DNA from: Berberis thunbergii
Lineage: Eukaryota; Streptophyta; Magnoliopsida; Ranunculales; Berberidaceae
Direction of reading: 5' to 3'
NCBI GenBank assembly: GCA_003290165.1
Contig: QNQO01007616.1
Span: 62,001 to 126,000 of the forward strand
Length of the DNA: 64,000 nucleotides
The notes under the pieces were generated by a model. The model was not told where the DNA came from. It searched no databases and saw only the letters and a list, made by a program, of their open reading frames with translations. The position numbers and the translations under genes were made by a program. Positions 13,013 through 24,777 of this stretch are shown here, piece by piece. Position 1 is the first letter of the stretch, and each line of letters opens with the position of its first letter.

Positions 13013-13499
13013 TTTTAAAAATCATGCCTAGTTCAAACCTCTTATTCACTTGTTTGATTATGGTTGTGACACCATGGGATCTGCAAGAAAATCAAATAAG
13101 AGTTGTTAATTAACAATAATTTGACCCCTTAAAATAAATTACTAGAAGGAACTTAACCACTTAAAATAAATTTGAATTTAACTTTGCCCTCTGCAACAGA
13201 ATTGGCCTAACAGATGATGAAGACGAATTGCAAGTCAAGCTTGCCATCAAAACTTGGCAAACTTTTCTACTTATTAATGCTTAAATATTGAATCTACAGT
13301 GAAATAACATGTAGATGTAGTAGTAGAAGCAGAGATGATAGTTATTGGTGGTGAAGTGGAGACGGTGGTGGTGAAGGAGGAGTTGGCGATTATCCCAACG
13401 TCTTAGTGGAAGTTTGAATCTCAGCCTTCGATTTTAATTACATCAACTTTTAATCTCAGCCTTCAGATCAGTAAAGGGTATTTTGGATAGTAAAATATG

Positions 13500-13619
13500 A
13501 CCATTTTGAATCTAGCACGTGCCTTGACAATCAAGGCACGTTGACTGTTAGTCTGAGGAGGAAAGTGCAATATAAATGTTTTTTGGGGGCAAAACTGAAT
13601 TGGCTAGTGCAAATTACCC
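13500..13619 (-). repeat. MULE right terminal inverted repeat
   Basis: This is the partner of the left TIR at 247-366. It ends in TGCAAATTACCC followed directly by the 9-bp target duplication. The inner part contains a short palindrome, gcacgtgccttgacaatcaaggcacgt, not matched in full on the left side. Confidence 0.88.
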
Positions 13620-14640
13620 AATAAAAAAAGGTTTCCTTAAAAAGAGGACAATTAATGGGTTATTTGGTTTCACAGAAAATAGATATGAAAATTGAAAACG
13701 ATTTTCGTGAATTCGAGTCTGAGGACTTTCCTCAGAAATTGATTCCCATGAGTAGTGGAAAAACAGTCTTATAAAGAATTGATTTCCTGTCAGTGCATAA
13801 GCAACCAAATAGTGAAAATCTGTATTACAAGGGAAATGAATTACATTTCTCAAGGAAAATGGCTAACCAAACAAACCCTAAGATGTTTTTCCTATTTTGT
13901 AGCAAGATTTATTTTCCTCAAACTTAAACTTTTTTTTCCTACGCCTCCAATTTTTTAATCAAATATGTTTAAGTTAAGATGCGTCCATAACACCTCCAAG
14001 CTATTATTTTCCAGAGAATAATTTTTCAGACAAAAGAAATCTGAATTGATAAAATTCATGACCAGAATAATTTTTCATGTTATTCTAAATTTATTTTCTA
14101 ATAAAAAATTTACAGCAAAACACCTTTTCAACCAAAATTAAATTAACAACTAAATTTACATTCTTTTCAATTAAAAGTAACTTTTCATACCCATCAAAAG
14201 TTAGGACCAAATATTAAAACTATAGTGTGGTAAAGATTTTGAACACTAAGAAAAGAAGATGAACAACTGTGAAGTGAAAGAAACAGTTAGTTGAAAAAAG
14301 TTTTTGGTGAAGCAGAAGGGGTATTAAAATAATTAAATTGAGAAAATAAATTTTAGAATCCATTTGGTTTATCATAATAAAATTTGGGATCCATTTTAAA
14401 AATTATTTCAGTATAGGGTCCAAAATGGGCGTAATCAACTGGGTGGACTATCAAAGGGTTTTTAATATGACATCACCACCCTTGATAAAATCCAGGGCAT
14501 AGATTGAAAAATACAATCAATCATGATGAGACCTTAATAGAAAGCCAAAGAAAATTGAGATGAAAATGTATTTTAAAGCAAAACTAATGGTAAGGTTAAT
14601 TAAAATAAAAACCAAAAAATTGTCTTCTACTCCAATGGTC
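13620..14640. repeat. Left arm of the large inverted repeat, inner part
   Basis: With one MULE target copy at its start, this continues the arm begun at 1-246. Blocks 13895-13960 (tgtagcaagat, cctacgcctccaa), 14350-14500 (tccatttggtttatcataat, aattatttcagt, cccttgataaaatc) and 14513-14600 (atgaaaatgtattttaa, aaaactaatgg) are reverse complements of parts of 25750-26230. About 355 bp near 13975-14330 and the MITE at 13657-13878 have no partner, so the arms have diverged by indels. No gene is seen. Confidence 0.72.
13657..13878. mobile_element. Small MITE inside the inverted-repeat arm
   Basis: The 222-bp segment begins GGGTTATTTGGTT and ends AACCAAACAAACCC, an imperfect 13-bp inverted terminus. 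TAA occurs on both sides, one base off on the left, which would suit a PIF/Harbinger-type insertion. The matching place in the right arm (near 26200) lacks it, supporting an insertion after the arms were duplicated. Confidence 0.55.
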
Positions 14641-14975
14641 CCATCCCACCCTTTCTCCATGTCCCTACAACTAAACGCATGCTAGCATCGCTACATCTTC
14701 TAAAATCCACATCCCCCTCCTTGGTTTGTTCAATCGATATGCGAATCTCGTTCTTTAGACTTTGTCAAGGTCATTTTCCCTCGATTTGACTCCAAATTTT
14801 CATTCGAGAATTTCAATTGAACATACAAAAGAACCCCATTATCAGGCAAGTTAAACTAAAGCAAAAAACTTATCTTTTAATCGAAAAACAAACAACTTAG
14901 CTCAAATTGACTAAGAAGTAGAGAAGTTGTCCATATTTGTTATGCCTATGTTCCAAGCTTTGGAGATCGAAAGGG
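14641..14975. other. Intervening AT-rich DNA, no gene seen
   Basis: This is the start of the spacer between the inverted-repeat arms. No open frame, RNA gene or repeat is recognised. It ends in AAAGGG, the left copy of the Ty3 element's direct repeat. Confidence 0.5.
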
Positions 14976-16746
14976 TGATAGGGCATAATTAAGCTATTTT
15001 TAGTACCATATTTCTATATATATTTTTAGTTATTACTTGTTAATTATGGTACTAATTGTTATTTTTATGTTTGTGTAGGTTTCCAATTACAATATTTTAA
15101 AATAGAAGCAAATTGGAAATTTAGAAATACTAATTGCACAAGGAAATCACACAAGCAAGGAAACCACAGAAAGAAGAAAACAAGAATAAAAAGGGGACGA
15201 TACCTGACTTTGAGAGATCATCCATCCACAACATCTACAACCTCCTCTTCCATCCATCCATAGCCTCCCACAGCCGCCGCCATCGTCCTGAACCCATCCA
15301 GCAATAGCATTCATCCATCGCCAAACCCTAACCCACCATCGCAGACTTCTCTTCATCATCATCCACGCTTACAAACCCTAGCCGTCGTCGTCGTCCTTCA
15401 CAACAACCATCAAGCTCTTCTTCCTGAACCAATCATCACCCATCGATCGACCCTTCACCGTCCTCATCCACAGCCGCAGACCACCACCGTAGGACCCTGT
15501 TCATCTCCTCCTCCTTACAACCACAGTCCCTTCTTCCATCCTCTCGCCTCATCCCTCTCTCGCCTGATTATCTAATCATTTATCAGCCAATTGCCTCCAC
15601 CATTCAGATAAACCCTCTCCACAGTCTCTCTCGCTGTCCCTGATTGTCGCCACCCATCGCCACCTCACCAGCCACCGTCTCAGTCCCTTGTCATCCTCTT
15701 ATCTCTGTCAACCTGTTTCACAAGCAGACATCGAAAGGAAAAGGTGAAACAGATCAAAGAGGTTGGAGCAGATCGCGAAGTGGAAGGAGAAAGAAGAGGT
15801 CACGCTATTCACACCCCAGCTTCTACTAACTACCACCATGGATTATGCGGCAATGTTTTGTTTCATTTCTTAACTCTTTTACTTATTTTAGTTTGATTAT
15901 TGATTATGGATTACTGTTTGAACATAATTAATATGTCTAGCTAAACTCCTCTTAGTTAGGGGTGGATTCGAAGCCCCAAACATGTGCTTTATAAATTAAT
16001 TGAATTTAATTTTCCTTGCTATTAGTGATTGTGTTTTGCTTAACTGCTTTATAGAAAACTTTTCTTTATATGTTTGTTAAGGTGACCAACTTAGTAAGCA
16101 TGCTAGGATTTGGGGCTAGAGTATAGGAGAGTTTCACCTAATTGTTATAATCTTGTATTCACAAGTAGTAAATACCAAAGAACGTTGGTAAGGTTAAGTA
16201 AAAACCTATGAAAGAAAAAGATGTTGATCATACTTGTAATTGCCTGGTCAGTATTCATATTTTCCACAAAACTTAATGATCTTAGATTGTTATTTAACTT
16301 GCGATTCCTGTTTAGATAGCATGATAAGAATAGTTTGAAAGCGACGCTTAGTTTAATTCAACGAACTTTGGAAAATAATAAGATTAATGCAGTGTGATCA
16401 TGGTTAATCTTGAGCATTGTCTCTCACGAGTTAGCAAGTGATTATTGAAGATTAATTTATAAGCATATGTTTGGTGTGTGGAGATAATAAACCCTTAGCT
16501 AATTCTTATTTTTTGTCATCTCTTTAGTTTTATTATCTTTACAGTAAGTTTCGTAGTTATATTCATAGTTTATTTAGAAAATCCAATCCCCTTTTATTTA
16601 ATTAATTAAGTTGTTAGTTGTCATTTAGTTATTATTAATGTTAATTGGCAATCCCTCTAATCACCGGTCTAGAACGATCCCTACTTATTCTATACTACAA
16701 TCACAAAGCAGGGTATTAAGTTGTGTGCTACTAAAATAGTGCATCA
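14976..16746 (+). repeat. Ty3 element 5' LTR
   Basis: The 1771-bp LTR has a CT- and CCATC-rich part near 15200-15700 that gives spurious open frames, and a conserved end from 16650 (ggtctagaacgatccctact to gtgcatca). It is followed after five bases by the primer binding site. Confidence 0.92.
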
Positions 16747-16751
16747 ATTTT

Positions 16752-16769
16752 TGGCATCGTTGCCGAGGA
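16752..16769 (+). promoter_or_regulatory. Primer binding site, tRNA-Asp type
   Basis: TGGCATCGTTGCCGAGGA resembles the TGGCGCCGTTGCCGGGGA site of Athila/Tat-type Ty3 elements, where minus-strand synthesis is primed. It differs at several positions. Confidence 0.85.
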
Positions 16770-16862
16770 TTAGAAAAGTTGTTGATTACTTAATTAGTTT
16801 TTATTTATTTATTTTTATTTTATTGTGGTTTTTTCTTCTTTATTTATTTCAGGTACTAGTTC

Positions 16863-18034
16863 ATGCACAATAGGAGATCCAGCGAAAACTTAGTAGAATA
16901 CGATTCAGAACCTGAGAAAATATTTAGAAGACGAAGAAGAGAAACAAAAGAACTACAAACATCTAGCTTTGAATCTGAATCTGAAGAGTTCGACATGGGA
17001 GGTAATAGATCTATTAAAGAACTTTCGGCATCCACCTTGGACAATGCCGCACCCTTGTGCATTCAGTATCCATTAGCCGCGCAGGGCAAGACTGAATCAT
17101 TCGAGCTGAAATCCAGCCTACTTCATCATATTCCGAAGTATCATAGTCTTTCTATGGAGGATCCAAATAAACATTTAAAGGAATTTGAAGTTGTATGCTC
17201 CAGTATGACTCTAATAAATGTTGATGAAAACATCCTAAAGTTGAGAGCATTCCCCTTTTCTCTGGCTGATAGGGCTAAGGATTGACTCTATGAACTACCT
17301 TCCGGAACAGTATATTCTTGGGAAAGCATGAAGAAGGTGTTTCTAGAGAAACTCTTCCCAACTTCCAAAATTATCTTGTTGAGGAAGAAAATCAGTGGCA
17401 TACAGCAAGGACCAGGAGAATCATATCCAACTTACTATGAGTGTTTCAAAACTCTCATAGCATCATGCCCGCAGCATCGAATGAAGGAGGAGCTCTTGAT
17501 TCAATACTTTTATGAGGGATTGCTTCCTCTTGAGCCACAGATGTTAGATGCAGCGGCAGGAGAATCTTTGGTTGATAAAACTCCAGCAGCAGCAACCGAG
17601 CCTTAAATGCCCAGCAGTATGAAGGAATTGGAGAGCCTTCACGCCAAGTCAATGAGGTAAGTACTAATTATAGTTTGGAAGCTCAAATGGCTAATCTTAC
17701 CTCACTTGTGACTCAGGCCCTAGGGAAGCCGAATATGCTAGGAGTTGCACAAGTTTGTGGCGTGTGTACAAAGCCAGGACATCCATCTGATCAATGTCCT
17801 CAACTGATTGAGAATGGCGGATGGGAGAATGTCAATGCAATAGGTTTTCAGGGGCAAAATCACTATAGGAATAATCCTTATTCGAACACCTACAATGAAG
17901 GTTGGAGAAATCACCCAAGTTTTGGATGGAGAAATTCAGAACAACCTCAACAACAAACTTCAAATCGGCCACCCCCTAGTTTCGCCCAAAGGACACCTGA
18001 ACCACCTCAGCACAATTCAGGTATGCTGCCTTAA
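16863..18034 (+). pseudogene. gag: Ty3 gag, with stop and frameshifts
   Basis: Gag builds the virus-like particle. An ATG at 16863 opens a frame with an Arg/Glu-rich start (RRRRRETKE), then a Retrotrans_gag-type core (HHIPKYHSLSMEDPNKHLKE, and FPFSLADRAKD ending in TGA at 17283 where a tryptophan codon would be expected). The same frame continues LYELPSGTVYSW, KLFPTSKIILLRKKISGI and ESYPTYYECFKTLI to 17606. A further frame from about 17675 gives the zinc knuckle CGVCTKPGHPSDQCP and a Q/P/N-rich tail to 18034. It is therefore one gag gene broken by a premature stop and at least one shift. Confidence 0.88.
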
Positions 18035-18500
18035 TTATGATGATATTATGAAATCATTGACTATTTCTCAGTAGAACCAATCAAAGGATATAAAAGATTT
18101 GAAACTACAAATGGGACAGATAGCTGAGTTTATTGGACAAATTCGCGAGCAAGGAAACTTCCTAGTTCTACCATTCCAAATCCGAAAGGTGGGTTTGAAA
18201 CCGCAAAAGCAATTACATTGAGGAGTGGTAGGAAACTTGAGAATGATCCAATAGTCCCTGAACAGAGTCGAAATAAGAAAGCTGAGTTACAAAAGGATGA
18301 TCCAGCCATCATTGAAACACCAAAGCTCCAAGGTAAGAAGGTGAGCATTCCAAATTCAGTTTCTGCTAATCTTGTTCCACCTTTTGTGCCTTTTCCAGGT
18401 AGATTTGCCAAATCTAGAAAAAGATTAACATGATAAGGAAATTTTTGAAACTTTTCGAAAAGTCCAAGTCAATATTCCGCTTCTTGATGCTATTAAGCAA

Positions 18501-19550
18501 GTGCCTAAGTATGCAAAATTTTTGAAAGAGCTTTGCACAACAAAGAGACGTCTTCGAGACGGAGAGGTAGTTAAGGTAAGTGAAAATGTCTCTGCAGTTC
18601 TTCAAAGGAAATTGCCTCTGAAGTGTAAGGATCCAGGTAGTTTCACTATCCCTTGTGTTATCGGTAATACTAAAATTGAAAATGCAATGTTAGATTTAGG
18701 TGCTTCAATTAATGTTATGTCGTATTCTATTTATCGATCTATGAATCTCGGAAAGTTAAAAAATGATGGTGTTATTATTCAATTGGCTGACCGTTCTAAT
18801 GCATATCCTCGAGGTTTGTTGGAAGATGTGTTAGTGCAGGTTAACCATTTGATATTTCCAACAGATTTCTATGTGCTTGAGATGGAAGATTCGGAATTTT
18901 CAGCGCCTTTGCCTCTTCTTTTAGGGCGCCCCTTCATGAAAACTGCAAAGACAAATATTGATGTACATGCGGGGAAACTGACCATGGAATTTGATGGTGA
19001 TGTGATTGGCTTCAACATCTTTGAAGCCATGAGATATCCTAATAAAAATCATTCTTGTTTTTCTATTAATGTGAATGACAATTTGGCCCAGAAATTGTCA
19101 GACCTCAAAAACGAGGATGAACTTGAGACCAACATCACTACTGCCGTTGGATATGAGAGTAATGGAGTTCCCTATGACACAAACAAGCGAAAGAACTTTC
19201 AGTTGAATGAGCTTGAAAAGATTCAGGATGAGGCTTATGATAGTAAAAGCAATTACAAGGAGAACACCATAGTTTTTCATGATCAGATGATCCATGGAAA
19301 TACTTTTGTCATTGGAATGAAAGTCTTGCTTTTCCAATCATGTCTTAGAACTGGTAAGTTACATTCTGAATGGGTTGGTCCTTTTATTATTACTAATGTT
19401 TTTCCCCATGGTGCTATACAGATTAAGAATGTCACAACCGAGAATGAGTTTAAAGTGAAACATCATCGACTTAAGCCCTATTATGAGTCATTTGTGGAGC
19501 ATGACGTGGAGGATGTATCACTCCATGTTCCCACTTATTCTGAGAATTAA
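18501..19550 (+). CDS. Protease fused in frame to the integrase C-terminal end
   Basis: This is an uninterrupted frame of 349 codons. About residues 35-170 are a retropepsin-type aspartic protease: CKDPGSFTIPCVIG, AMLDLGASINVMSYSIY (the active-site DxGA is here DLGAS), and the flap-to-end region APLPLLLGRPFMKTA. About residues 235-345 are the end of integrase: NELEKIQDEAYDSK, FVIGMKVLLFQSCLRTGKLH, EWVGPFIITNVFPHGAIQI and VKHHRLKPYYESF. RT, RNase H and the integrase catalytic core, normally over 1000 residues, are missing between them, yet the frame is kept. The first Met is in coding sequence continuing from upstream pol, so the true start is uncertain. It may be chance or a product of the non-autonomous family. 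Confidence 0.85.
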   Translation: MPKYAKFLKELCTTKRRLRDGEVVKVSENVSAVLQRKLPLKCKDPGSFTIPCVIGNTKIENAMLDLGASINVMSYSIYRSMNLGKLKNDGVIIQLADRSNAYPRGLLEDVLVQVNHLIFPTDFYVLEMEDSEFSAPLPLLLGRPFMKTAKTNIDVHAGKLTMEFDGDVIGFNIFEAMRYPNKNHSCFSINVNDNLAQKLSDLKNEDELETNITTAVGYESNGVPYDTNKRKNFQLNELEKIQDEAYDSKSNYKENTIVFHDQMIHGNTFVIGMKVLLFQSCLRTGKLHSEWVGPFIITNVFPHGAIQIKNVTTENEFKVKHHRLKPYYESFVEHDVEDVSLHVPTYSEN

Positions 19551-21352
19551 TTGAAGATACCGTCAGGTTGCATGACGTTAAGACAAGCGCTTCTTGGGAG
19601 GCAACCCAATTAGATTTGCTTTCTTTATCATTTTATTTTATTTTCGTTATTTTTGTTTTGTTTGTTAGTAGTTTGTTTTTTCGCGTTTAAATCTTTCATT
19701 GCATGTGCTATAATCTATTATCATTGAGGACAATGTTAGGTTTAAGTGTGGGGGGAACAAAACATTGTTTTATTTTGAAAAAAAAAGTGTCAGTCCCTTA
19801 AAAAAATTTGTTGGTTTTTATTTTCTTTGTTGGTATTAGTGTCATAAATTTTTTTTTAATAATAATAAAAAATTAAAATTATAGTTGTTTTGAGTCTTAG
19901 GATACTTTCCAACACAATGATGATATTTGGTTTTTAATTGCATGACTTTAAGGTGATTTATAAACATGATTTAAGATCTAATATTATTCTTTGGTTAATG
20001 CTTATTTATGGTTATCATATGCAAATTCACATGTAATCAACTTAGTAATTGGTACTCATAGCATGCTTAGTTGAATTTAACTCATTATAACCCATATGTG
20101 AGTTTTGAGCCTATTGTTCCTTTCATTTTGAGAGTTTTTAGTTAGGTCATCTTTTATTTATTTCGTCAATAATAATTCGTTGCATGATCTCAATTTTGTT
20201 TGCTTTAGTTGCTACTTGGATTGCTTTCAAAATTAAGAATTAAACACTAGAATTTGTATTAATTTCGTTCAAATCATCATATTGAATTGCATGACATGAT
20301 AAATGCCCCTAGTTTCCACCAATGCCAAATAAGCATGATCCATAATATATTTTCCTTAGGTTAACCCCATTGAGCCTGTTATTAAGCATTTTGTTTCATT
20401 ACCCTCATTTTATATCCCTAACCTAATTAAAAGAGTGGAGCATAATTTGATTTGCAGATACTTTATTGTGGTTCAAGGTATGTTGAAAAACAAGTGTGGG
20501 GGAGACCCTTGTGGTAGACAGTTCAAAAAGAAAGAGTTGCAAAAAAAAAAAATTACAAAAGGGATACAAGTCCTTATCTATATCTATTCAGTATTACAGT
20601 ACCATACAGATAGTTCAATTCTTTTCAGTAGATACAAAATAATTGTTGAAGCTCTTCATTATCAATGAGCCACCTCGTCATTTTCCCACTTATGTCTTGA
20701 ACCATATGATTCTTTGCTAATGTCTCAAATCTTATTGCATGCTTTCACAATTTCTTCAAGCCCTTTGAAAATTTCATATCCGTTCTTTCTCTTCCCTTGA
20801 CCATTACAACCTGAATTATGACTTTTTGATTGAGTGTGTCTTGCAATGTCACGATGTGGAGATTCGAATGAGGTACGAGCATACGGTGTCCCTAGTTCTT
20901 ACATTCAAGTAGTAGCATTCCTTCCATGAGATCATATATCTAAAAAAAATGTCATTCTTTCTTGTTATATCATATGTGAGCTATTTGTTTCCCTTTCACA
21001 TCAATCCTCTCACATATAACTAGAATAGGAAGAGTGATTTTACCAAACAATCAGTGAAAAAGAAAAGAGTGCATCCAGTGAGATTTTTGGGTTAATTCGT
21101 CTTGGCACACGCTTGAGTTTCACAGTCACTTAGATTGATTTAATTGTAAATTTTTATATCATTGCTATGAACGTGCATTAATTTTCAAATGATGTGGATT
21201 TAATCTTGTGTTTACAAAGAATCTTAGCATGTCATGATCCATTGAAAATCTCTGAAACAAATGTTGGAAAGTATGGATTGAGTCATTTGAGTCTTTTATT
21301 TTTGTTTCTTGGATTTGCTTGAGGACTAGCAAAAGATAAGTGTGGGGGAATT
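19551..21352 (+). other. Ty3 3' non-coding region with repeated purine tracts
   Basis: No gene lies here. Landmarks are cttgggaggcaaccca near 19592, a motif common downstream of pol in this group, and three copies of AAGTGTGGGGG near 19745, 20500 and 21338. The last abuts the 3' LTR and is the probable plus-strand primer. The open frame at 20435-20668 lies in this AT-rich tract and has no recognisable content. Confidence 0.7.
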
Positions 21353-24300
21353 TGATAGGGGAATAACTAAGCTATTTTTAGTACCATATTTCTATATATA
21401 TTTTTAGCTATTACTTGTTAATTATGGTACTAATTGTTATTTTCATGTTTGTGTAGGTTTCCAATTACAATATTTTAAAATAGAAGCAAATTGGCAATTT
21501 AGAAATACAAATTGCACAAGGAAATCACACAAGCAAGGAAACCACAGAAAGAAGAAAACAAGAATAAAAAGGGGACGATACCTGACTTTGAGAGATCATC
21601 CATCCACAACATCTACAACCTCCTCTTCCATCCATCCATAGCCTCCCACAGCCGCCGCCATCGTCCTGAACCCATCCAGCAATAGCATTCATCCATCGCC
21701 AAGCCCTAACCCACCATCGCAGACTTCTCTTCATCATCATCCACGCTTACAAACCCTAGTCGTCATCGTCCTCCTTCAAAACAACCATCAAGCTCTTCTT
21801 CCTGAACCCATCATCACCCATCGATTGACCTTTCACCGTCCTCATCCACAGCCGCAGACCACCACCGTAGGACCCTGATCATCTCCTCCTCCTTACAACC
21901 ACAATCCCTTCTTCCATACTCTCGCCTCATCCCTCTCTCGCCTGATTATCTAATCATCTGTTAGCCAATCGCCTCCACCAGTCAGATAAAACCCTCTCCA
22001 CAGTCTCTCTCGATGTTCCTGATTGTCGCTACCCATCGCCACCTCGCCAGCCACCGTCTCAGTCCCTCGTCATCCCCTTATCTCTCTCAATCTGTTTCAC
22101 AAGCAGAGATCGAAAGGAAGAGGTGAAACAGATCAAAGAGGTTGGAGCAGATCGCGAAGTGGAAGGAGAAAGAAGAGGTCACGCTATTCACATCCCATCT
22201 TGTACTCTCTACCACCACGGATCAGGCGGTAATATTTTGTTTCATCTCCTAACTCTTTTACGTATTTTAGTTTGATTATTGATTATGGATTACAGTTTGA
22301 ACATAATTAATATGTCTAGTTAAACTCCTCTTAGTTAGGGTTGGATTCGAAGCCCCAAACATGTGCTTTATAAATAATTGAACTTAATCTTCATTCCTAT
22401 TAGTGATTGTGTTTTGGTTAACTACTTTATAGAAAACTTTTCTTTGTATGTTTGTTAAGGTGACTAACTTAGTAAGCATGCTAGGATTTGGGGCTAGAGT
22501 ATAGGAGAGTTTCACTCAATTGTTATAATCATGTATTCACAAGTAGTAAATACCAAGGAACGTTGGTAAGGTTAAGTAAAAACCTAGGCAAGAACAAGAT
22601 GCTGATCATACTTGTAATTGCCTAGTCAGTGTTCATATTTTCCACAAAACTTAATGATCTTAGATTGTTATTTAACTTGCGATTCCTGTTTAGATAGCAT
22701 GATAAGAATAGTTTGAAAGCGACACTTAGTTTAATTCAACGAACTTGGGAAAATAATAATATTAATGCAGTGCGATCATGATTAATCTTGAGCATTGTCT
22801 CTCATGAGTTAGCAAGTGATTATTGAAGATTAATTTATAAGCATATGTTTGGTGTGTGGAGATAAACCCTTAGTTAATTTTTCATTTTTTGTCATCCCTT
22901 TAATTTTATTATCTTTACAGTAATTTTCGTACTTATATTCATAGTTTATTTAGAAAATCCAATCCCCTTTTATTTAATAAATTAGGTTGTTGGTTGTCAT
23001 TTAGTTATTATTAGTGTTAATTGACAAGCTGATAGGGGCATAATTATGCTATTTTTAGTACCATATTTCTATATGTATTATTAGCTATTATTTGTTAATT
23101 ATGGTACTAATTGCTATTTTCATGTTTGTGTAGGGTTCCAATTACAATACTTTAAAATAGAAGCAAATTGGCAATTCAAGAATACTAATTGCACAAGGAC
23201 TTCACACAAACAAGGACTCCACACCAACAAGGAAACCACACCAACAAGGAAACCACAGACAAAAGAAAACAAGAATAAAAAGGGGACATACCTGGCTTTC
23301 AGAGATCACCCATCGAGCAATAGCATTGATCCACTGCCTCCATCATCTCCTTTTCCTCCCTGATCATCCTCGCACAAACCCTAGCCGCCGTCCTCACCCA
23401 TCATCCACCATCTTCACCGCCCTCATCTACAGCCGCAGACCACCGTCGGACCCCATTCATCTTCTCCTCCTTGAAACCACGGTCCTTTCTTCCATCCTCT
23501 CGCCACAGTCTCTCTCGCTGTCCCTGATTGTCGCCACCCATCGCCACCTCGACAAACCCTAACCACCGTCTCAGTCCCTCGTCCTTTCCTCTTTGTCGAG
23601 GTGAAGCAAAGAAACTGAAGGAAGGAACAGAGAAACTGAAGATATTTCGACAAGCAGAGAAACTGAAGAAGCAGAGAAACTGAAGAAGGAACAGAGAGGT
23701 GAAGCAAATCGCGAAGTGAGGAAGGAAGGAAGATATTTCGCGCTATTCGCACCCCAGTTCCACTCAGTACCACCACGGATCAGTGTTTTGTTTTCATCTC
23801 TAAACATCTATTTCTCTTAATTTTAGTTTGATTATTGATTATGGATTACTGTTTAAACATAATTAATATGTCTAGCTAAACTCCTCTTAGTTAGGGGTGG
23901 AATCGAAGCCCCGAACATGTGCTTTATAAATTAGTTGAATTTAATCTTCCTTGCTATTAGTGATTGTGTTTTGCTTAACTGCTTTATAGAGAACTTTTCC
24001 TTTTATGTTTGTTAAGGTGGCCAACTTAGTAAGCATGCTAGGATTTGGGGCTAGAGTATAGGAGAATTTCACCTAATTGTTATGATTCTGTATTCGCAAG
24101 TAGTAAATACCAAGGAACGTTGGTAAGGTTAAGTCAAAACCTAGGCAAGAACAAGATGCTGATCATACTTGTGATTGCCTAGTCAGTGTTCATATTTTCC
24201 ACAAAACTTAATGATCTTAGATTGCTATTTAACTTGCGATTCCTGTTTAGATAGCATGATAAGAATAGTTTGAAAGCGACGCTTAGTTTAATTCAACGAA

Positions 24301-24777
24301 CTTGGGAAAATAATAAGATTAATGCAGTGCGGTCACGGTTAGCCTTGAGCATTGTCTCTCACGAGTTAGCAAGTGATTATTGAAGATTAATTTATAAACA
24401 TATGTTTGGTGTGTGGAGATAAAACCCTTAGCTAATTTCTCATCTTTGTCATCTATTTAGTTTATTATCTTTACATTAATTTTCGTAGTTATTTTCATTA
24501 TTTAATTTAGAAAATCCAATCCCCTTTTATTTAATTAATTAGGTTGTTAGTTGTATTTTAATTATTATTAGTGTAATTAACACGCCCTCTAATCCCCGGT
24601 CTAGAACGATCCCTACTTATTCTATACTACAAATCACAAAGCAGGGTATTAAGTTGTGTGCTACTAAAATAGCGCATCACAAGCCCTCTAATCCCCCGTC
24701 TAGAACGATCCCTACTTATTCTATACTACAATCACAAAGCAGGGTATTAAGTTGTGTGTTACTAAAATAGCGCATCA
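21353..24777 (+). repeat. Ty3 element 3' LTR, split by a solo LTR
   Basis: Segments 21353-23029 and 24685-24777 together match the 5' LTR end to end (about 1770 bp). The break is at CAAGC, duplicated at 23025-23029 and 24680-24684. Confidence 0.92.
23030..24679 (+). mobile_element. Solo LTR of the same Ty3 family nested in the 3' LTR
   Basis: This 1650-bp copy of the LTR (TGATAGGGGC ... GCGCATCA) has no interior and is flanked by the perfect 5-bp duplication CAAGC. It presumably formed when a complete element recombined between its LTRs. It differs from both outer LTRs by many substitutions and indels, especially at 23200-23780. Confidence 0.94.

Larger units (their letters stand above)
14976..24777 (+). 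mobile_element. Ty3-type LTR retrotransposon lacking most of pol, with nested solo LTR
   Basis: LTRs of about 1770 bp (14976-16746, and 21353-23029 continued at 24685-24777) run from TGATAGGGG to GCGCATCA. A tRNA-Asp-type primer site TGGCATCGTTGCCGAGGA lies at 16752-16769, and a purine tract TGTGGGGGAA precedes the 3' LTR. AAAGGG flanks both sides (14970-14975, 24778-24783). The interior carries gag, a protease and the C-terminal end of integrase, but no RT, RNase H or integrase core. The primer site and the gag and protease wording suit the Athila/Tat side of Ty3. Once the solo LTR at 23030-24679 is removed, the two LTRs are equal in length within a base or so. Confidence 0.92.

Noticed and set aside
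15147..15362. Frame of 71 codons, repeated at 21525-21740, Trp/Gly/Met-rich
   Set aside because: It lies in the CCATC-rich part of both Ty3 LTRs and is preserved only because the LTRs are copies; no sign of coding.
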